From assembly GCA_937900465.1 (NCBI GenBank), contig CALCEJ010000101.1:1-25857 (forward strand): a stretch of DNA of 25,857 bases, given 5' to 3'. Positions 1-7,855 of the stretch are shown one piece after another. The notes beneath the pieces were generated by a model. That model did no database searches. It had not been told where the DNA came from and worked only from the letters and a program-made list of their open reading frames with translations. The DNA comes from an uncultured Bacteroidales bacterium. Lineage in GTDB: Bacteria; Bacteroidota; Bacteroidia; Bacteroidales; UBA932. A program made the position numbers and the translations under genes. Numbering within the stretch: position 1 is the first letter of the stretch; every line of letters starts with the position of its first letter.

Positions 1-1206
1 TATCGTATTGGCGGCCTTATTGTATGTTATTGCGCCGGAAGTCTCCTTGGGGAAGAAGGCGAACTGACCGAACATCCAGTTGTCAGCGATGCCTGTCCAA
101 GTGTCGCCGTCCACGATGTCAAGCTTTGCGCCTTCACCGTCATTACGGGCCTTGAACTTCCACATATCATAGGTAGAGGCTTCAGCAGCGGAAATAAGCT
201 GAACCGTTACGATATCGCCCTCCTTCCAGTTCCATCCCGTAGTCTTGAACACGGCGTAGGCGCTTGCGGCAGCCTGCTTTACGGAGACGGTCTTTTCTTC
301 ATTATTATAGGAAATTGTAATGATTCCCTCGCGCTCCTCGGCTACGGTGTTTTCAAGTACCTTGAAGGAAACAGCGGTTTCGCCTGTCTGGAGATCAGTA
401 ATCCAGTCGACATCGGCTACGGCCACCAGCTGGAGAATCTCAAGCGGATTCTCGATGGAGTAGGCTATGGAGCCGGAATACTCATCCTCGGAAACCTCGA
501 AGGGGGTCTGGTCTACGGTAAGTACCGGCGTCGGAGCCGCCGCCTGCTTTACGGGAACCTCTTCGGAAAGGTTTGCATAGGCAACCTTGATCACTGCGGA
601 AAGCTCGTCCAGGGTGTTGTTGGCCTCCACCTTGAAGGTTATGGACTCTTCCCCGACGGCAATATCCTTTATCCATTCCGCCTCTGTTGTAGCTGTGACC
701 TCAATCCCATCTACGGGCCATTCCAGAGTATATTCGATGGCGAATTCTCCTCCCTCGCGAGGGACAGAAACAGTCTTCGTGTCAACGGTAAGGACTGGTT
801 CAGGACGGGCGTTGGAGAGCTGCTTGATGGAAACGGTCTTCGAGGGGCCGGTCTCAGACATAGACTTGTAGGTAACGGTAAGGGTTGCGTCACGGTCCAC
901 GTCGAAGACTTCATTGTCGGAGAACTTGAAGGAAACGGCGGAATTGGTGACGTTCACTTCGGTGATCCAGTCCGCGTCAGCGCTCGCATCGACATAGCCG
1001 TCGGGAGCGGGGTTGCTTATGGTGTAACCGATACTGTAGATGCCTCCCTTTGCCGGAAGGATGACGGTTGCTTCTCCGTCAAGCGTGAGAGTGGAGTCAC
1101 CTACTTTTACGACGGTCACTTCTTCTCCCTTGTCATCTTCAGAAGGGTTGCAAGATGCGAAGGAGAGGGCTCCGATCGCAAGGAGGATAAGAGGGAATCT
1201 TTTCAT
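1..1206 (-). CDS. BACON-repeat surface lipoprotein (C-terminus outside window)
   Basis: This open frame of 402 codons starts at the ATG complementary to 1204-1206 and runs off the window at base 1, so the C-terminus is missing. Residues 1-19 (MKRFPLILLAIGALSFASC) are a lipoprotein signal with the lipidated Cys at 19, followed by an acidic NPSEDD stretch that fits Bacteroidetes surface export. Three Ig-like repeats follow, at about 30-131, 132-224 and 225-314. Each ends in a VKQ- or IKQ-type strand and carries an (A/V)(D/E)WI motif (ADWITEV, AEWIKDI, VDWITDL), as in BACON domains. From about 315 a new domain begins (YAVFKTTGWNWKEGD), which I do not recognise. BACON repeats in Bacteroidales commonly act as carbohydrate- or mucin-binding spacers. 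The gene is divergent from the SusC gene and could be an accessory binding protein of the same locus. No enzyme motif is visible in the part present. Confidence 0.85.
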   Translation of the reverse strand, partial: MKRFPLILLAIGALSFASCNPSEDDKGEEVTVVKVGDSTLTLDGEATVILPAKGGIYSIGYTISNPAPDGYVDASADADWITEVNVTNSAVSFKFSDNEVFDVDRDATLTVTYKSMSETGPSKTVSIKQLSNARPEPVLTVDTKTVSVPREGGEFAIEYTLEWPVDGIEVTATTEAEWIKDIAVGEESITFKVEANNTLDELSAVIKVAYANLSEEVPVKQAAAPTPVLTVDQTPFEVSEDEYSGSIAYSIENPLEILQLVAVADVDWITDLQTGETAVSFKVLENTVAEEREGIITISYNNEEKTVSVKQAAASAYAVFKTTGWNWKEGDIVTVQLISAAEASTYDMWKFKARNDGEGAKLDIVDGDTWTGIADNWMFGQFAFFPKETSGAITYNKAANTI

Positions 1207-1235
1207 ATTGTATAAAAACGCGATTTGTTCATCCG

Positions 1236-1243
1236 CAAATATA
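1236..1243 (-). promoter_or_regulatory. Bacteroidetes -7 element for the BACON lipoprotein gene
   Basis: On the minus strand this reads TATATTTG, a perfect match to the Bacteroidetes -7 consensus TAnnTTTG, about 30 bases upstream of the start codon. No TTTG lies at the usual 19-21 base distance upstream, so the -33 half is weak or absent. The -33 TTTG of the divergent SusC promoter begins only 18 bases away, so the two promoters share their spacer DNA. Confidence 0.5.
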
Positions 1244-1260
1244 ACGGAAAAAAACAAATT

Positions 1261-1292
1261 TTTGAGTATTAGCAAAAAAATCCATACATTTA
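1261..1292 (+). promoter_or_regulatory. Promoter of the SusC/D locus
   Basis: TTTG at 1261-1264 is followed after 20 bases by TACATTTA at 1285-1292, which matches the Bacteroidetes TTTG-N19/21-TAnnTTTG pattern at all but the last base. The predicted transcript begins near 1298. It has a leader of about 35 bases that is A-rich and lacks a Shine-Dalgarno sequence, which is usual in this phylum. Confidence 0.6.
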
Positions 1293-1333
1293 CGCCCTAA
1301 CCCTAAACAAAACTAAAACAAAACTTCACACTA

Positions 1334-4300
1334 ATGGGCAAAACTTTTACGAAACTTTTCCGTTCCGCAGGTGTTGCCGTTGTCGCTGCGTTGCTGTTTT
1401 CCGCAGTTGCGTACGCGCAGGAAGGCAAGATTACGGTGACGGGAACAGTCTATGATGACACGGGCGAGCCGATGATTGGCGTAGGAGTTCTCCTAAAGAA
1501 CACCGTCACTGGTACGATCACAGACCTTGACGGAAACTACACACTCACGGTCGACGCCCTTGGCGGCGGTGGAGTGCTCGTTTATTCCACTCTGGGCTAT
1601 GCCACGCAGGAAATCCCCGTCAACAACAGGACAAGAATCGATGTTACGATGCGTTTCTCGGAGGAAATCCTCGAAGAGGTGGTAGTCGTCGGTTATGGAA
1701 CCCAGAAGAGGGAATCCGTCGTGGGTTCTATCTCCACTGTCGATGCGAAGAACCTGAAAGTATCATCGGCCCAGCTCTCAACGGGCCTTGCCGGACAGCT
1801 TTCCGGTGTCGTTTCGATGAACCGGAGCGGTGAGCCCGGAAAGAATTCTGCGGCGGATTTCTACATAAGGGGCGTTTCCTCGTTCCAGGGAACGGTGACT
1901 CCGCTGGTTCTGGTAGACGGCATCGAGCGTGACATCGACCTTGTGGATACGGACGACATTGCTTCATTCTCAATCCTCAAGGATGCATCCGCTTCCGCCG
2001 TGTACGGTGTCCGCGGAGCTAACGGCGTCATACTGATTACCACCAAAAAAGGTGACATTGGCCGGCCAAAGGTAAACGTCCGTGCGGAAACAGGTCTGAC
2101 ACAGCCTACGAAACTTCCTGATTTCGTGGATGCCTATACGTTCGCGACGATGGCAAACGAGGCTTACTACTCCGCGTATGAATCATACCCCTACACGGAT
2201 GCGGACCTTGAACACTTCAGAAGCGGGGATGACCCTGACCTGTGGCCCGACGTGGACTGGATGAAGGCCCTCTACAGGCCTTTCGCGTCCAATGAAAGGG
2301 TGAACATTTCCGTATCCGGAGGTACCGAGGTCGTGAAATACTTCGTTTCAGGAAGTTATTTCACGGAGTCCTCAATCTTCCGCCAGGACAAGTCTTACGA
2401 CTACGATTCGTCCATCAATTATGACAAGTTCAACTTCAGGGCGAACGTGGACATCAATCTCACCCCTTCGACGGTGCTGGGAATCAATATGGCGAACATC
2501 TATGAAATCCGTTTCGCCCCGGGATCCGATACCAGCCAGATCTGGTACCGCGCCTTCCGTACTTCCCCCAATGCGTTCCCCAAGGTCTATTCAGACGGGA
2601 CCCTTGCAGCTCCGTCGACCGCCGGTGAGTCCAACCCTTACAACCTTCTGGTCCATTCAGGATACCGCGAGCAGTTCTGGAACTCCGCCCAGTCCCTGAT
2701 CAGCCTCAAGCAGGATTTTGACGAGTGGGTGAAGGGCCTGAATGCAACGATAAAGTTCTCCTGGGATGCCACAGGTTCCCAGAGCCAGGTCCGTTCCAAG
2801 ACTCCGCGCCAGTTCCACGCAAGCGGACGTGACGCCGACGGTAACCTTGTGTTCGGAAATCCTATTTACGAGGGTAGCGAAACCCTCTCCTTCTCCTCCA
2901 GCGCATACAGCTACCTTGTGACCTATATGGAAGCGTCCCTCAACTACAACCGTCTAATCGGGAATCACAGGATAGGCGCGATGCTCCTTTACAACCACAA
3001 GATCCGGCGAAACACCTACGGATGGTCAGCCACCAATTCCATTCCTTATAAGAATCAGGGTATTGCCGGCCGTGTCACTTATGCGTACAGGGACCGTTAC
3101 CTCGCGGAGTTCAATATGGGCTACAACGGCTCCGAGAACTTCGCTCCAGGCCACCGCTTCGGCTTCTTCCCCGCCATTTCCGCGGGTTACCTGCTGTCCG
3201 AAGAGGATTATTGGGAACCCTTGAAAAATGTCGTGAACGTATTCAAGCTCAAAGGCTCTTACGGAAAGGTAGGTAATGACCAGATCAGCGGAACCCGCTG
3301 GCTGTATCTTTCAACCATCATCGACGGAAACAGCTTCACTCTGGGAAAGACCGGCGGCGACGGCGGCTCAGGAATCGCTGTGGGCCGTCCGGAGAACCTT
3401 GACTTCTCCTGGGAAGAGGAAACCAAGCTCAACCTTGGTGTCGAGTTTGAAATGTGGCGTTCCCTCCGCATCCAGGCGGATTACTTCCGTTCCCACCGTA
3501 CCGGAATCCTGATGACCCGTGCGGGACTTCCCGCAATTGCCGGTCTGCAGAATTCCAGCAAGCTGCCGTACGTGAACGTCGGTGAAACGATGAACCAGGG
3601 TGTAGACCTGTCACTGGAATGGAATAAAGTAGTTGGGGACTGGACCCTGTCAGCCCGCGGCAACTTTACCTATAACCGCAACAAGCTGGTCAACAAGGAT
3701 GAACCCGATTACGAATATAACTATATGAACCCTCGCGGGAAGCCTTACGGAGTCGGAGGCTCACAGCCCTTCGGACTCCTTGCGATAGGCCTGTTCCAGA
3801 GCGAGGAGGAAATCGAAAACTCTCCGGTCCAGACATTCGGCCAGTACCGTGTGGGAGACATCAAATACCAGGACATAAACGGAGACGGTGTCATTGATTC
3901 CAATGACCAGATTTACCTGGGTTACACGACCCTTCCTGAAATTACCTACGGATTCGGCCTCACGGCAGCCTACAAGGACTGGGACTTCAACCTGTTCTTC
4001 CAGGGCGTGGACCACGTGAACTTTTTCATCAGCGGCAACTCGATGAGGCAGGTGTTCGCAGCCACGAACACCCTCGAGATGTCAGCCCTCCAGCAAGACC
4101 GCTACGAGAAGGGATGGAGTGTGAACAATACTCCTGAGGAGAATGCGAACGCGGTTTATCCCCGTCTGTCGTGGAGCGGAAACGCCGGTTATCACAACAA
4201 CACCCAGACTTCTTCCTGGTGGCAGCGTAACGGCGCTTTTATGCGGCTTAAGAATGCGGAGGTGGGATATACCATCCCCAAGCGCCTTGTCGCAAGGACC

Positions 4301-4453
4301 GGATTCGTCCAGAGTTTCAGGGTTTACCTTTCCGGGTCCAATCTGCTTACTTTCAGCGCATTCGACCTGTGGGACGTGGAGACCGGAAGCGGAGACGGGT
4401 CCACGTATCCGAACAACAGGGTCATCACCCTCGGACTTAATGCAAACTTTTAA
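1334..4453 (+). CDS. SusC/RagA-family TonB-dependent outer-membrane transporter
   Basis: The 1039-residue protein is of normal SusC length. Residues 1-28 form a signal peptide (cut expected after AVAYA). Residues about 34-110 are a CarboxypepD_reg-like domain (GTVYDDTGEPMIGVGVLLKN). The SusC signature and TonB-box-like segment EEVVVVGYGTQKRE lies near 112-125, followed by the plug domain with the conserved VLVDGIERD and SVYGVRGANGVI-type segments, here SAVYGVRGANGVILITTKKG. The rest is a 22-strand-type beta barrel ending in a C-terminal Phe, the outer-membrane targeting signature. It imports large ligands across the outer membrane, energised by TonB-ExbBD. The SusD-like partner starts 15 bases downstream, and the two would form the usual pedal-bin complex. 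The ligand is not readable from sequence. The neighbouring M60 peptidase suggests glycoprotein-derived material, which is inference. Confidence 0.96.
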   Translation: MGKTFTKLFRSAGVAVVAALLFSAVAYAQEGKITVTGTVYDDTGEPMIGVGVLLKNTVTGTITDLDGNYTLTVDALGGGGVLVYSTLGYATQEIPVNNRTRIDVTMRFSEEILEEVVVVGYGTQKRESVVGSISTVDAKNLKVSSAQLSTGLAGQLSGVVSMNRSGEPGKNSAADFYIRGVSSFQGTVTPLVLVDGIERDIDLVDTDDIASFSILKDASASAVYGVRGANGVILITTKKGDIGRPKVNVRAETGLTQPTKLPDFVDAYTFATMANEAYYSAYESYPYTDADLEHFRSGDDPDLWPDVDWMKALYRPFASNERVNISVSGGTEVVKYFVSGSYFTESSIFRQDKSYDYDSSINYDKFNFRANVDINLTPSTVLGINMANIYEIRFAPGSDTSQIWYRAFRTSPNAFPKVYSDGTLAAPSTAGESNPYNLLVHSGYREQFWNSAQSLISLKQDFDEWVKGLNATIKFSWDATGSQSQVRSKTPRQFHASGRDADGNLVFGNPIYEGSETLSFSSSAYSYLVTYMEASLNYNRLIGNHRIGAMLLYNHKIRRNTYGWSATNSIPYKNQGIAGRVTYAYRDRYLAEFNMGYNGSENFAPGHRFGFFPAISAGYLLSEEDYWEPLKNVVNVFKLKGSYGKVGNDQISGTRWLYLSTIIDGNSFTLGKTGGDGGSGIAVGRPENLDFSWEEETKLNLGVEFEMWRSLRIQADYFRSHRTGILMTRAGLPAIAGLQNSSKLPYVNVGETMNQGVDLSLEWNKVVGDWTLSARGNFTYNRNKLVNKDEPDYEYNYMNPRGKPYGVGGSQPFGLLAIGLFQSEEEIENSPVQTFGQYRVGDIKYQDINGDGVIDSNDQIYLGYTTLPEITYGFGLTAAYKDWDFNLFFQGVDHVNFFISGNSMRQVFAATNTLEMSALQQDRYEKGWSVNNTPEENANAVYPRLSWSGNAGYHNNTQTSSWWQRNGAFMRLKNAEVGYTIPKRLVARTGFVQSFRVYLSGSNLLTFSAFDLWDVETGSGDGSTYPNNRVITLGLNANF

Positions 4454-4454
4454 C

Positions 4455-4460
4455 GGAGGA
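4455..4460 (+). promoter_or_regulatory. Shine-Dalgarno-like site of the SusD gene
   Basis: GGAGGA sits 8 bases before the ATG at 4469, inside the 15-base gap after the SusC stop codon. It supports that start and independent ribosome entry for the partner subunit. Confidence 0.5.
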
Positions 4461-4468
4461 TTCGCGAT

Positions 4469-6367
4469 ATGAAAAAGATTTACACAATATTGATCCTTTC
4501 TGCTGCTGTTCTCGCGGTCTCCTCCTGTGACAGTTTCCTGAACCGTCAGGAAGACGAGCAGATGACTTTCGAGAAAATATGGAAACAGCGCACATACACC
4601 CAGCAGTATTTCTACAACTGTATGGGCTATCTTCCTTTTGACGGAGGAATCATCAATCAGGGCGGTCACGCATATCTTTGCGCGACGGACGAAGCTACTA
4701 TCTTTGACGAGACTTCCGGCCACAACTACATTATGAGAGGGTCCTTGAATTCGAAGACCCTTCCCCACGGCTATTTCAGCACGTGGTACGAAGGAATCAG
4801 GGACTGCAACATATTTCTCCAGAATGTTGAGACTTGTTCCGATCCCACGGTGACTGCCGCTGACAAGCAGCGCTGGTACAGCGGAGTCCGCTTCACGAGG
4901 GCGTACCTGTACTTCCTCCTTATGAGGGAATGGGGGCCAGTGTTCCTGCTCGGAGATGAACTCATCGACTTCACGGCCTCGACGGAGGATCTTTACCGCC
5001 AGAGGAATTCCTGGGAGGAATGCGTCGATTATGTCGTGGACGAAATGACCTGGTGTTCGAACAACCTGCCAGAGCAGTGGGAAGACCAGTATCTGGGACT
5101 TCCTACAAGGGGAGCGGCCCTGGCCGTAATTTCCCGCCTTCTGCTGTACAACGCCCGCGACCTTTTCAACGGTAATCCTATGTACAGGACGTTGAAGAAT
5201 GCTGACGGCACGGACCTGTTCCCGGCCCAATATGACGCTTCCAAGTGGCTTGACGCCGCAGAAGCGGCCCAGGCTGTAATCGCTACCGGGATGTACGAGC
5301 TCTATAAGGATTCGGACAATCCCGCCAATCCGTACCTGAACCTTTCAGGAATCTTCAAGGAGACCTGGAACAAAGAACTGATTTTCTGCAGCGGCGGTTA
5401 TTCTTCCAAGGCCTCGTTCGCCGGACATACCGCCCCGACGCGCCTTCTCAACGGTTCCTATAACGGAAGCGGCAGTTTCGCGCCCACCCAGCAGCAGGTC
5501 GATGCTTACGCGATGGCAAGCGGACGCTATCCTGTTACCGGTTATGAATCTGACGGTACTCCCCGCGTGGACAACACATCAGGATATCCTTCCGCTTCGA
5601 CAGAGTTCAATCTCACCTCCGTCACCAACCCCTATCTTCAGGCTTTGGGTGTGACGGGATCAGATGCAAGCTCATCTTCGCCCCTTATGTACAAAGACAG
5701 GGAACCCCGTTTCTATGTCAATGTGTACTGGCCCGGAAGCTACTTCAAGTGCGGAAGCACCGGAAAGGCGGCGACCTTCGCAATCGGAGGAACCGGCAGG
5801 GGACAGTTCTATCCGCGCTCTGGCTATATCGTGAACAAGTTCTACGACCACTCCCTGAATTACTACCAGAACGGTTCCAGCGGCAACTATACTTTCCCGA
5901 CATTCCGTCTGGGAGAGATTTACCTCAATTACATCGAGGCTGTGCTGGAATGCGAAATCAACGGAGTCTCCGGTTCCGCAGTCAACCACGCGCTGGCGAT
6001 GCAGTACTGGGATGAGCTCCGCGAACGCGCCGGACTTCCTTCGATCACCGCGGTTTATCCTGAGGCTGCCCTTGCGGAAGACCTTCTGGACCTGCTTCGC
6101 AGGGAGCGCCGTGTAGAGCTGGCCCACGAAGGCCACCGCTACTTCGACACCCGTACCTGGATGATCGCCACAGAGACCGATGCGGGAACTATGTACGGCC
6201 TTAACGTCGTCAACGTCGATTCCCAGGCGGAAGGGGTCGTCCCCGCAGAAGGATGGGCCCGCTACGGCTATGAGAAACGTACGTTCAAGAAGAGCTATTA
6301 CCTGCTTCCGTTCCCTCAGAGAGAAGTCGAGCGCAACAAGCTCCTTGTTCAGAACTATGGATGGTAA
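4469..6367 (+). CDS. SusD/RagB-family surface glycan-binding lipoprotein
   Basis: This 632-residue lipoprotein has its signal at residues 1-20 (MKKIYTILILSAAVLAVSSC), with Cys20 as the lipidation site followed by Asp. The N-terminal SusD-like region (FLNRQEDEQMTFEKIW, then the YFYNCMGYLP segment) and the C-terminal RagB/SusD region are both recognisable. The latter includes FRLGEIYLNYIEAVLE, LLRRERRVELAHEGHRYFD and the terminal YYLLPFPQREVERNKLLVQN, which match family hallmarks. SusD proteins cap the SusC barrel on the cell surface and hold the ligand before import. It is slightly longer than many members (about 500-600 residues). It is co-transcribed with the transporter upstream and with the lipoprotein that starts 14 bases downstream. 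Ligand specificity cannot be inferred from what I can see. Confidence 0.96.
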   Translation: MKKIYTILILSAAVLAVSSCDSFLNRQEDEQMTFEKIWKQRTYTQQYFYNCMGYLPFDGGIINQGGHAYLCATDEATIFDETSGHNYIMRGSLNSKTLPHGYFSTWYEGIRDCNIFLQNVETCSDPTVTAADKQRWYSGVRFTRAYLYFLLMREWGPVFLLGDELIDFTASTEDLYRQRNSWEECVDYVVDEMTWCSNNLPEQWEDQYLGLPTRGAALAVISRLLLYNARDLFNGNPMYRTLKNADGTDLFPAQYDASKWLDAAEAAQAVIATGMYELYKDSDNPANPYLNLSGIFKETWNKELIFCSGGYSSKASFAGHTAPTRLLNGSYNGSGSFAPTQQQVDAYAMASGRYPVTGYESDGTPRVDNTSGYPSASTEFNLTSVTNPYLQALGVTGSDASSSSPLMYKDREPRFYVNVYWPGSYFKCGSTGKAATFAIGGTGRGQFYPRSGYIVNKFYDHSLNYYQNGSSGNYTFPTFRLGEIYLNYIEAVLECEINGVSGSAVNHALAMQYWDELRERAGLPSITAVYPEAALAEDLLDLLRRERRVELAHEGHRYFDTRTWMIATETDAGTMYGLNVVNVDSQAEGVVPAEGWARYGYEKRTFKKSYYLLPFPQREVERNKLLVQNYGW

Positions 6368-6381
6368 AAACGAAGACTCAG

Positions 6382-7848
6382 ATGAAAAAGTTAATCAGAA
6401 TACTGTTTCCCGCTGCGGTCGCAGGCCTGCTGTTGCTTTCCTGCGATGATTACCGCAATGCTTCGCTCCAGGAGTACGGCACCCTGATGTATTTCCGAAA
6501 CGGCGGAGAACAGGAACTTGCCCTGTATTCCACCGGCGAAGACGGCCTGTATGCCATCCCTGTGTGCAAGGGTGGCAGGAACCTCTCAGGGACAGCCACC
6601 GTCGAGATCGTCCCTTTCGACGACAACAAGATGGCACTCTACAATGCAGTGAACTACACTTCCTATACGGCGTTGCCACAGTCGATGTTCTCCTTCCTGG
6701 AGGATGATGCGTCGACTCCTGTCACTTCGAATCCCCTTTCCCTGGAATTCACTGCGGAAGAATCCGTCAAGGTCGTGTACCTTAAGATGCTTACCAGCGA
6801 AGTCCAGGCCCTTATCGCGGCAAATCCGGACAAGACATATGTGATGGGGTTCCAGCTGTTCAGCGAGGAAAAGGTCAGCGACGACATCAACATCCTCGTC
6901 CTCATTCCGGAGGTGACGGTCCCATACCTGACGCTTTCCACTACCGGATTGCGTTCCGACGCTTATGACAGCGACAGCGCCGAATCCACAACATATGACA
7001 ACAGGGTAAAATTCGGGATCGACTCGAACAGGTGGGAGTTCACCTGCGAACTTGAGGTCAAGGACCAGTCCTGGCTGGACCAGTACAATGCCGATCACGG
7101 CACCTCTTACGACCTTCTCGAATCGAAATTCTACGAGATGCCAAAGGCCCTTGACTTCCCCAAGGGTGTCAAGGAAGTCCCTTTCAGCATAACGGTCAAC
7201 AGAATCCTCAAAGATACCGGGGAGGAGATGCCGAAGCTCCGTGAACTGGTGATTCCGGTCGCAATCAAGTCGTGCTCCAAGGAGGAATTCGTCCCTTTCG
7301 TTTCCAGTGAGGCAAACGACTGTGTATTCCTGGTCCAGGTCCTTATGTCCAGCGATATTCCCGTCACCATTACGGCTGACCAGGTCACTGCGTTCTATGA
7401 CGGAAAGACCGGGTACGAGTACAGCAATATGTTTGACGGAGACGAATCCACGTTCTGGTCCTCGCCCGGCTCCGCCAAATGGGGCGGAATCCCCGGAGAC
7501 GAAGAGTGGGGTTTCTGGTTCGACATCCGTCTCACCACGCCTCTTTCAGTGTTCGTGATGAACTACTGCGCATCCCCCACAGCTGTCCGTTGTCCCACAA
7601 GAATCAAACTTGGAATAAGCGACGACGGCGTGAATTATACGCTCGTGAAGGATGTCGCGACAGAGGATATGCGGGCTCTCGTAGGATGGCACGCCCTTCC
7701 TCTTGTCAAGAGCGATACGAAATTCTCCTACATCCGTATGGGCCTTTTGGAGACATACATCAATGATACGGTTTACCCTTTGAACATTGCTGATGTCGAT
7801 ATGACCTGCGAGGTTGCGGAGCTCAAGCTTTACGGATCAGAAAACTAG
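6382..7848 (+). CDS. DUF1735-type lipoprotein with C-terminal F5/8 type C (discoidin) domain
   Basis: I chose the ATG at 6382 rather than the in-frame ATG at 6361. The 6361 start overlaps the SusD stop, while 6382 opens a standard lipoprotein signal (MKKLIRILFPAAVAGLLLLSC, Cys21) followed by acidic DD, a surface-export signal. The protein has 488 residues. Residues about 22-320 look like paired DUF1735/BT_3987-type beta-sandwich modules (YRNASLQEYGTLMYFRNGG, then YDNRVKFGIDSNRWEFTC). Residues about 330-488 are an F5/8 type C or CBM32-like domain: NMFDGDESTFWSSPG, FWFDIRLTTPL, IKLGISDDGVNYTLV and a final VAELKLYG. Genes of this kind typically sit third in SusCD operons and encode auxiliary surface glycan-binding proteins (the SusE/F position). 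No catalytic motif is present. Binding of host glycan, for example galactose or GalNAc of mucin, is inference. Confidence 0.88.
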   Translation: MKKLIRILFPAAVAGLLLLSCDDYRNASLQEYGTLMYFRNGGEQELALYSTGEDGLYAIPVCKGGRNLSGTATVEIVPFDDNKMALYNAVNYTSYTALPQSMFSFLEDDASTPVTSNPLSLEFTAEESVKVVYLKMLTSEVQALIAANPDKTYVMGFQLFSEEKVSDDINILVLIPEVTVPYLTLSTTGLRSDAYDSDSAESTTYDNRVKFGIDSNRWEFTCELEVKDQSWLDQYNADHGTSYDLLESKFYEMPKALDFPKGVKEVPFSITVNRILKDTGEEMPKLRELVIPVAIKSCSKEEFVPFVSSEANDCVFLVQVLMSSDIPVTITADQVTAFYDGKTGYEYSNMFDGDESTFWSSPGSAKWGGIPGDEEWGFWFDIRLTTPLSVFVMNYCASPTAVRCPTRIKLGISDDGVNYTLVKDVATEDMRALVGWHALPLVKSDTKFSYIRMGLLETYINDTVYPLNIADVDMTCEVAELKLYGSEN

Positions 7849-7855
7849 CGCGAAA

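Noticed and set aside
4082..5230. Minus-strand open frame of 382 codons across the SusC-SusD junction
   Set aside because: It covers the ends of two family-typical genes and has no plausible signal or domain.
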